The notes under the pieces: generated by a model
Database searches by the model: none
Told to the model about the DNA's origin: nothing
The model's input: only the letters and a program-made list of their open reading frames with translations
Program-made: the position numbers and the translations under genes
DNA from: Pseudomonas fluorescens
GTDB lineage: Bacteria > Pseudomonadota > Gammaproteobacteria > Pseudomonadales > Pseudomonadaceae
Reading direction: 5' to 3'
Assembly (NCBI RefSeq): GCF_001648775.1
Contig: NZ_LVEJ01000016.1
Coordinates: forward strand, 124,001 to 188,000
Length of the DNA: 64,000 bases
Part shown: piece by piece, positions 58,569 to 64,000 of the stretch
Position numbering within the stretch: position 1 is the stretch's first letter
Layout: each line of letters opens with the position of its first letter

Positions 58569-59055
58569 GCTAGACCTGCAAATCGCGACTGAAGCGAACG
58601 CGCCGAGTGAAGCCGACTTCCGCCTGTGGTGCGAACTGGCCCTGCGCCAGCGCACCGCCGACTCGGAAATGACCATTCGTCTGGTCGACGAGGAAGAAGG
58701 CCGCGAGCTCAATCACACCTGGCGCCAAAAGGATTACGCGACCAACGTCCTGTCGTTCCCGGCTGAAGTGCCCGACGAGTTTCTCGACATCCCATTGCTT
58801 GGCGATCTGGTGATCTGCGTCGCCGTGGTCGAACGCGAAGCTGCCGAACAGGGCAAGGAACTAAACGCCCATTGGGCACATCTGGTCATTCACGGCTGCT
58901 TGCATCTGCTTGGTTACGACCATATAGATGATGAAGAAGCCGAGGAAATGGAAGCACTGGAACGCGAGTTGCTTGCCGAATTGGGCTATCCCGATCCGTA
59001 CGCGGACGACGAAACCGAAACATCCCCTATCGTTACAACAAAGGATTCAGAGTAA
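58561..59055 (+). CDS. ybeY: Endoribonuclease YbeY
   Basis: The 164-residue metal-dependent RNase acts in 16S rRNA 3' maturation and 70S quality control. The zinc motif H-x3-H-x5-H is visible in HGCLHLLGYDH. YATNVLSFP (the conserved NVLSFP loop) and LGDLVIC are family marks. The ATG at 58561 overlaps ybeZ by eight bases; the longer frame at 58531 would overlap further. Confidence 0.95.
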   Translation: MLELDLQIATEANAPSEADFRLWCELALRQRTADSEMTIRLVDEEEGRELNHTWRQKDYATNVLSFPAEVPDEFLDIPLLGDLVICVAVVEREAAEQGKELNAHWAHLVIHGCLHLLGYDHIDDEEAEEMEALERELLAELGYPDPYADDETETSPIVTTKDSE

Positions 59056-59060
59056 TCGCT

Positions 59061-59900
59061 ATGAGCGAAGATCGATCGAGCAACGGGCAGAAGTCATGGC
59101 TGGGTAAACTGACCCAGGCTTTTGCCCACGAGCCGAAGAACCGTCAGGAGCTCCTTGAGCTGCTGCGTGATGCACATCAGAACAAACTGCTGGACAGCGA
59201 AGCGCTGGCCATCGTCGAAGGCGCCATTCAGGTGGCTGACCTGCAAGTCCGCGACATCATGGTGCCGCGCTCGCAGATGATCAGCATCAAGGCGACCCAG
59301 ACACCGCGTGAATTCCTCCCGGCCGTGGTCGACTCGGCCCACTCGCGCTATCCAGTGATCGGCGAAAGCCATGACGACGTGATGGGCGTGCTGCTGGCCA
59401 AGGATCTGCTGCCGCTGATCCTCAAGGAGAACGGCGACAGCTTCAATATCAAGGACCTGCTGCGCCCGGCCACCTTCGTGCCGGAGTCCAAGCGCCTGAA
59501 CGTGTTGCTGCGTGAATTTCGCGCCAACCACAACCACATGGCCATCGTCATCGACGAATACGGCGGCGTGGCTGGTCTGGTGACCATCGAAGACGTGCTG
59601 GAACAAATCGTCGGCGACATCGAAGACGAGCACGACGTCGAAGAAGACAGCTACATCAAGCCCCTGCCAAGTGGCGACTTTCTGATCAAGGCCCTGACGC
59701 CGATCGAGAACTTCAACGAGTTCTTCGACAGCGAGTTCTCCGACGATGAATTCGACACCGTCGGCGGTCTGGTGATGAGCGCGTTCGGGCACTTGCCAAA
59801 ACGCAACGAAATCACTGAAATCGGCGCCTATCGTTTCCGCATCCTGAATGCCGACAGCCGTCGGATTCACTTGCTGCGACTGACCCCAATCGCCCGGTAA
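59061..59900 (+). CDS. corC: CorC/HlyC family CBS-domain protein (YbeX)
   Basis: The 279-residue cytosolic protein has two CBS domains (about 68-190: IMVPRSQMISIKA ... HSRYPVIGESHDDVMGVLLAKDLL, then VLLREFRANHNHMAIVIDEYGGVAGLVTIEDVLEQIVGDIEDE) and a CorC/HlyC C-terminal domain (about 205-278, DEFDTVGGLVMSAFGHLP). E. coli YbeX/CorC is linked to magnesium/cobalt efflux and to translation with YbeY. Five bp after ybeY. Confidence 0.92.
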   Translation: MSEDRSSNGQKSWLGKLTQAFAHEPKNRQELLELLRDAHQNKLLDSEALAIVEGAIQVADLQVRDIMVPRSQMISIKATQTPREFLPAVVDSAHSRYPVIGESHDDVMGVLLAKDLLPLILKENGDSFNIKDLLRPATFVPESKRLNVLLREFRANHNHMAIVIDEYGGVAGLVTIEDVLEQIVGDIEDEHDVEEDSYIKPLPSGDFLIKALTPIENFNEFFDSEFSDDEFDTVGGLVMSAFGHLPKRNEITEIGAYRFRILNADSRRIHLLRLTPIAR

Positions 59901-59914
59901 ATTTAAGGACTGAA

Positions 59915-61438
59915 ATGCGCTGGACAACCCGCCCCGGCTGGCCCGGTAACCTGCTGGCCGTGGCGGCCGGTGCAATCACCACGCTCGCTCTGGCACCTTT
60001 CGATATCTGGCCGCTGGCTTTGCTGGCGGTCGGCTTGTTCTACGCCGGTTTGCGCGAGCTGAGCCCGCGTCAGGCGCTGGGCCGTGGCTGGTGTTTCGGT
60101 TTCGGTCTGTTCGGTGCCGGGACTAGCTGGATCTACTACAGCATTCACCATTTCGGCGGCGCTTCAGTACTGCTGGCCGGGTTCCTGATGCTGCTGTTCA
60201 CCGCGGCGATTGCCTGGTTCTTCGCCCTGCCCGCCTGGTTATGGGCGCGTTGGTTACGCCGTAACGAGGCGCCGCTGGCCGATGCCTTGGCCTTTGCTGC
60301 GTTGTGGGTCGGCCAGGAAGCGTTTCGCGGCTGGTTCCTCACCGGTTTCCCGTGGTTGTACTCCGGCTACAGTCAGCTCGACGGGCCGCTGTCGGGACTC
60401 GCGCCGGTTGGCGGTATGTGGCTGGTTTCGTTCGTTCTGGCGCTCACTGCCGCGCTGATCTACAACACCCCACGCCTGCTGCAAACCGGCCGCAAAGGTT
60501 TTGTTGCCGCAGGTCTGGTGCTGCTGGTTGGGCCATGGGTCGCAGGCATTGCGCTCAAGGGCCATGCCTGGACCAGCCCGTCCGGCGCGCCGCTGAGTGT
60601 TGCGGCGATTCAGGGCAACGTCGCACAGAGCATGAAATGGGACCCGGCCGAGCTCAACGCGCAACTGGCGCTGTACCGCGATTTGAGCTTCCGCTCAAAA
60701 CCGGTGGACCTGCTGATCTGGCCGGAAACCGCTGTACCGGTGCTCAAGGAGTCCGCCGAAGGTTATCTGAGCATGATGGGCACCTTCGCCGCCGAGCGTA
60801 AATCGGCGCTGATCACCGGCGTGCCGATCCGCGAAACGGTTCGCCACGAAAAACGTTTCTTCAACGGCATCACCGTGGTCGGCGAAGGCGATGGCACGTA
60901 CCTGAAACAGAAACTGGTGCCGTTCGGCGAATACGTGCCGTTGCAGGATGTACTGCGCGGGCTGATCGCCTTCTTCGACCTGCCCATGTCGGACTTCGCC
61001 CGCGGCCCGGCCGATCAGGCGCTGTTGCAGGCCAAGGGTTATCAGATCGCACCGTTTATCTGCTACGAAGTGGTCTATCCGGAATTTGCCGCCAGCCTGT
61101 CAGCGCGCAGCGATCTGCTGCTGACGATCAGCAACGACACCTGGTTTGGCACCTCGATCGGCCCGCTGCAACATTTGCAGATGGCGCAGATGCGCGCACT
61201 GGAAGCCGGGCGCTGGATGATCCGAGCAACCAACAACGGCGTGACCGGTTTGATCAACCCGTTCGGGCAGATCACCGCGCAGATTCCGCAGTTTGAACAA
61301 GGCATTCTGTACGGCGAAGTGGTGCCGATGCACAACCTGACGCCTTATCTTGAATGGCGTTCGTGGCCGCTGATCATTGTCTGCTTGCTGCTGTTTGGCT
61401 GGGCACTGATGGCCAGCCGGATGTCGAAAACCCTTTAA
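59915..61438 (+). CDS. lnt: Apolipoprotein N-acyltransferase
   Basis: The 507-residue inner-membrane enzyme adds the third acyl chain to bacterial lipoproteins. It has about eight helices and a nitrilase-like periplasmic domain with the catalytic triad Glu271 (LIWPETAVP), Lys333 (LKQKLVPFGEY) and Cys383 (FICYEVVYPE). Length matches E. coli Lnt (512). Last gene of the ybeZ-ybeY-corC-lnt operon. Confidence 0.95.
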   Translation: MRWTTRPGWPGNLLAVAAGAITTLALAPFDIWPLALLAVGLFYAGLRELSPRQALGRGWCFGFGLFGAGTSWIYYSIHHFGGASVLLAGFLMLLFTAAIAWFFALPAWLWARWLRRNEAPLADALAFAALWVGQEAFRGWFLTGFPWLYSGYSQLDGPLSGLAPVGGMWLVSFVLALTAALIYNTPRLLQTGRKGFVAAGLVLLVGPWVAGIALKGHAWTSPSGAPLSVAAIQGNVAQSMKWDPAELNAQLALYRDLSFRSKPVDLLIWPETAVPVLKESAEGYLSMMGTFAAERKSALITGVPIRETVRHEKRFFNGITVVGEGDGTYLKQKLVPFGEYVPLQDVLRGLIAFFDLPMSDFARGPADQALLQAKGYQIAPFICYEVVYPEFAASLSARSDLLLTISNDTWFGTSIGPLQHLQMAQMRALEAGRWMIRATNNGVTGLINPFGQITAQIPQFEQGILYGEVVPMHNLTPYLEWRSWPLIIVCLLLFGWALMASRMSKTL

Positions 61439-61441
61439 AAG

Positions 61442-61524
61442 CTTCGCGAGCAGGTCGAATCGTCGCACCGTCGCTCCCACATTGAAATTCATTCCAAATG
61501 TGGGAGCGAGCCTGCTCGCGAAGA
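61442..61524. repeat. Paired REP element, outward layout, left copy interrupted
   Basis: The left unit reads TTCGCGAGCAGG then about 16 extra bases before CGCTCCCAC, so its palindrome is broken. The right copy GTGGGAGCGAGCCTGCTCGCGA is intact. It lies just past the lnt stop. Confidence 0.8.
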
Positions 61525-61543
61525 GGACATCAAAATCACCGAA

Positions 61544-62323
61544 TCAATCGAGTGTCACGTCGCCTCGGTAGAACAACGAATACCCCACCTGCCCCACCGC
61601 TTCATTCAGCAACTGCCCGCTCTGCCAGATCGATTTGAACTCCGGCAACCAGCCACCAAACGGCCTCGCGTTATCCGTGCCCAGGAAGCCGACCGGCGCC
61701 GGCACCACTTCAAATCCTGCCTGCTGAAAACTCCACACCGATCGCGGCATGTGCCAGGCCTGCGTCACCACGACCACACGCTTGATGCCCTGCGGCAACA
61801 GAATGTCAGCGCTGAATTTGGCGTTTTCCCAGGTCGTCCGGCTTTCACCTTCCTGCCAACGCACGGTCACGCCGAAGTCATCACGCAACGAATCCGCCAT
61901 CAGTTTCGCCTCGGTCGGCGGCGTACCGTAGTGCAGGCCACCACTGGTCAGAATCGGCAGGCCAGACGCCTTGGCCAGCCGCGCCGCGTAACGCTGACGC
62001 TCAAGCCCCACACCGGTCGGCTGATCCTCACCCCACGCCAGATCACCACGCTCGCGCCCGGAGCCCAACACCACAATGGCATCGGCCCGCTGCGCCAGCG
62101 TCGCCCATTCTGCGCGAGCCAGCGGCGGCTCGCGCTCCAGCGCCTTGGCGCCCCACTGCACCACCACCGGCAAGCTCATCAGCCACAATCCGCCAAACCC
62201 CATGGCAAAACACACGCCGGCAAGGCGCGGCCGTGAGCGGCGCAACCACCACGCGGCCAACAACAGCAGCAGCAGAATGCCGGGCGGCAATAAAAGTTGT
62301 TTGATGAAATAACGAAAAGGCAT
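61544..62323 (-). CDS. YdcF/DUF218 family membrane protein
   Basis: The 259-residue protein has two N-terminal membrane helices (about 10-30 and 36-56) and a DUF218 domain: DAIVVLGSGRERG near 95, ASGLPILTSGG, ESRTTWENA and VVVTQAWHMPRS. Related ElyC/SanA proteins act in cell-envelope biogenesis. The ATG at 62323 with GGAG upstream is preferred; a much longer open frame to 62545 would run through the neighbouring hypothetical gene. Confidence 0.85.
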   Translation of the reverse strand: MPFRYFIKQLLLPPGILLLLLLAAWWLRRSRPRLAGVCFAMGFGGLWLMSLPVVVQWGAKALEREPPLARAEWATLAQRADAIVVLGSGRERGDLAWGEDQPTGVGLERQRYAARLAKASGLPILTSGGLHYGTPPTEAKLMADSLRDDFGVTVRWQEGESRTTWENAKFSADILLPQGIKRVVVVTQAWHMPRSVWSFQQAGFEVVPAPVGFLGTDNARPFGGWLPEFKSIWQSGQLLNEAVGQVGYSLFYRGDVTLD

Positions 62324-62427
62324 CGGGCATCTCCACAGATGCCCAAAGCCTAAGAGTGTTAATAAAGCGTTACAACCGATAGGTGGGATCCTGTTGAAAA
62401 AGATCCGTTTTTTGACCTGCCATGCGC

Positions 62428-62751
62428 TTACTTGGCCTGCAGAGAGCGAACCTTGACGGTGTCTCTGCCGGGCGCCTTGTCCTTGAGCCAGATGACCTTG
62501 GCCGAATGTGCTGCATCGAGTTGCTTCACTGCTTGTGACAAGCATCCGTGCGATTCACGTTCACTGCGATCCAGATAGGCCTTGACCAGTTTGAACTCGG
62601 CGGGGCTCAAGCCACGCAATTCCAGTTCCAGGGGGCGCTCATCGCGCAGCCGGTCAGCGGTTTTTACTGCGTCCAGGGCCATACCCAGACGGTCGATCAA
62701 CCTCTCGTACAACTCGGGTTTCGTTACGTTTTTTTTCCGTTGCTCCACCAT
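62428..62751 (-). CDS. Conserved hypothetical protein, helical
   Basis: The 107-residue protein is highly charged and mostly helical: ELYERLIDRLGMALDAVKTADRLRDERPLELELRGLSPAEFKLVKAYLDRS, ending in a basic TVKVRSLQAK. No signal peptide, cysteine pair or known domain is visible (single Cys in SHGCLSQ). GAGGTGAGGG directly before the ATG is a strong ribosome site, supporting expression. I do not recognise the family. Confidence 0.75.
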   Translation of the reverse strand: MVEQRKKNVTKPELYERLIDRLGMALDAVKTADRLRDERPLELELRGLSPAEFKLVKAYLDRSERESHGCLSQAVKQLDAAHSAKVIWLKDKAPGRDTVKVRSLQAK

Positions 62752-63003
62752 CCCTCACCTCATTGAAGATAAGACTCACTCCCCAGTTAGAGCTTAGCTT
62801 CGCTGTACAAACCGGCTGCACGCCGCGACCAACGGCCCTCGTACAAATATTGCGGGGTATGTAGCTGTAATCAGGGTTTCCCTAGGCCAAGCGCGGTCAT
62901 GTATGCTACGGCGCTTCCTGTAATTCCACTTCCAGCTCGTCCGGGCCATCCCGGAACCTGCGTTGAAGAGGATTAGGCCACCCCTATCCAGTACAAAAGT
63001 AGC

Positions 63004-64000
63004 CATGCACGAACAATATCAGCCCCGTGAAATCGAAGCCGCCGCCCAGTCGTTCTGGGACGAGCAAAAGTCCTTTGAAGTCAGTGAACAGCCAGGCAAG
63101 GAAACTTACTACTGCCTGTCGATGTTCCCTTACCCCAGCGGCAAACTACACATGGGGCACGTGCGTAACTACACCATCGGCGACGTGATCTCCCGCTACC
63201 AGCGCATGCTCGGCAAGAACGTTCTGCAACCGATGGGTTGGGACGCTTTCGGCATGCCGGCGGAAAACGCCGCGATGAAGAACAACGTCGCCCCGGCCAA
63301 GTGGACCTACGAAAACATCGCCTACATGAAAACCCAGCTGCGCAGCCTGGGTCTGGCGGTCGACTGGTCGCGCGAAGTCACCACCTGCAAGCCGGATTAC
63401 TACCGCTGGGAACAATGGCTGTTCACCCGCCTGTTCGAAAAAGGCGTGATCTACCGTAAAAACGGCACCGTGAACTGGGACCCGATCGACCAGACCGTTC
63501 TGGCTAACGAGCAGGTAATCGACGGTCGCGGCTGGCGTTCCGGCGCGCTGATCGAAAAGCGCGAAATCCCGATGTACTACTTCAAGATCACCGCCTACGC
63601 GGATGAGCTGCTGGAGAGCCTCGACGAACTGACTGGCTGGCCTGAACAGGTCAAGACCATGCAGCGCAACTGGATCGGCAAATCCCGCGGCATGGAAGTG
63701 CAGTTCCCGTACAACGTCGACTCGATCGGCGAAGCCGGCACCCTCAAAGTCTTCACTACCCGTCCGGACACCCTGATGGGCGCGACCTATGTCGCCGTGG
63801 CTGCCGAGCACCCACTGGCCACTCTGGCCGCGAAAAACAATACCGAGCTGCAAGCGTTCATCGCTGAATGCAAGGGCGGCAGCGTTGCCGAAGCCGACGT
63901 CGCCACGCAAGAGAAGAAAGGCCTGCCGACCGGCCTGTTCGTCGAGCACCCGCTGACCGGTGAAAAACTGCCTGTGTGGGTCGCCAACTACGTGCTGATG
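63004..64000 (+). CDS. leuS: Leucyl-tRNA synthetase, N-terminal part (3' truncated by window end)
   Basis: The first 332 residues are present. The class I HIGH-type motif is HMGH at 49-52 in PYPSGKLHMGHVRNY. QYQPREIEAAAQSFWDE and GWDAFGMPAENAA are LeuS-specific, and the editing (CP1) domain starts near 220 with GMEVQFPYNV and TTRPDTLMGATYVA, the threonine-rich proofreading site. The rest lies outside the window. The ATG at 63004 matches the LeuS N terminus. A TATGCTAC -10-like element lies about 100 bp upstream near 62902. Confidence 0.97.

Overview
The window is chromosomal DNA of a Pseudomonas of the P. fluorescens group. The evidence is high G+C with strong G/C third positions, a gene order around hrpB, amn, ladS, thiD-thiE-hemL, miaB-phoH-ybeY-corC-lnt and leuS that I recall from P. 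aeruginosa, and many copies of the fluorescens-group REP sequence (GTGGGAGCGAGC / GCTCGCTCCCAC). I see no tRNA or rRNA gene, prophage, IS transposase or CRISPR array.

Positions 1-4500 hold an MFS transporter tail, a DJ-1/PfpI protein whose usual nucleophilic cysteine is alanine, a secreted DUF4879-type protein, a purine permease overlapping trmA, and a small DUF4160-DUF2442 gene pair. Positions 4640-10474 form a complete quinate/shikimate catabolic module: type II dehydroquinase, NAD-type quinate/shikimate dehydrogenase, a TetR regulator, a QuiC-type dehydroshikimate dehydratase fused to an HPPD-like half, and an MFS transporter. Two similar palindromes upstream of its two operons look like the regulator's operators. 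Together the enzymes would turn quinate and shikimate into protocatechuate.

Positions 10604-17233 carry a second catabolic-looking cluster of unknown substrate: a DMT transporter, a TIM-barrel epimerase, a Gfo/Idh/MocA dehydrogenase, an IclR regulator, a ketosteroid-dehydrogenase-like flavoprotein and an aldo/keto reductase. Three 15-bp sites of the form TGGAAY-N3-RTTCCA (with one-base deviations) lie upstream of both arms, suggesting one IclR regulon. This is the best candidate here for an undescribed pathway.

Positions 17426-32571 are mostly single genes: zinc metallopeptidase with a lipase-like hydrolase, HAD-tesB, GNAT, HDAC-like deacetylase, a flavoprotein, an RhlE helicase, a YedA-like exporter with a divergent Lrp regulator, an exonuclease-LabA pair, DUF2076, a YciC-like membrane protein, an EEP hydrolase and an orphan glycosyltransferase-like protein. 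Positions 32689-38309 hold an ABC importer of the nitrate/sulfonate/taurine type, a PuuC-like aldehyde dehydrogenase and a divergent LysR regulator. From 38369 to the end is core genome: hrpB, a lipoprotein, a FieF-like transporter, DUF6515, an Lrp regulator, DUF2788, rluE, amn, an aidB-like gene, ladS, thiD, thiE, hemL, a Sel1 protein, DUF1820, miaB, phoH, ybeY, corC, lnt, a ydcF-like gene, a hypothetical gene and the start of leuS.

Non-coding structure is rich: twelve paired REP elements in two opposite layouts, one pair of a different REP class, two singletons, two copies of a CCCTCACCC-ended element with internal direct repeats, a 257-bp element with perfect 25-bp inverted ends directly in front of hrpB, and an orphan strong terminator at 43797-43826 suggesting an unannotated small transcript.
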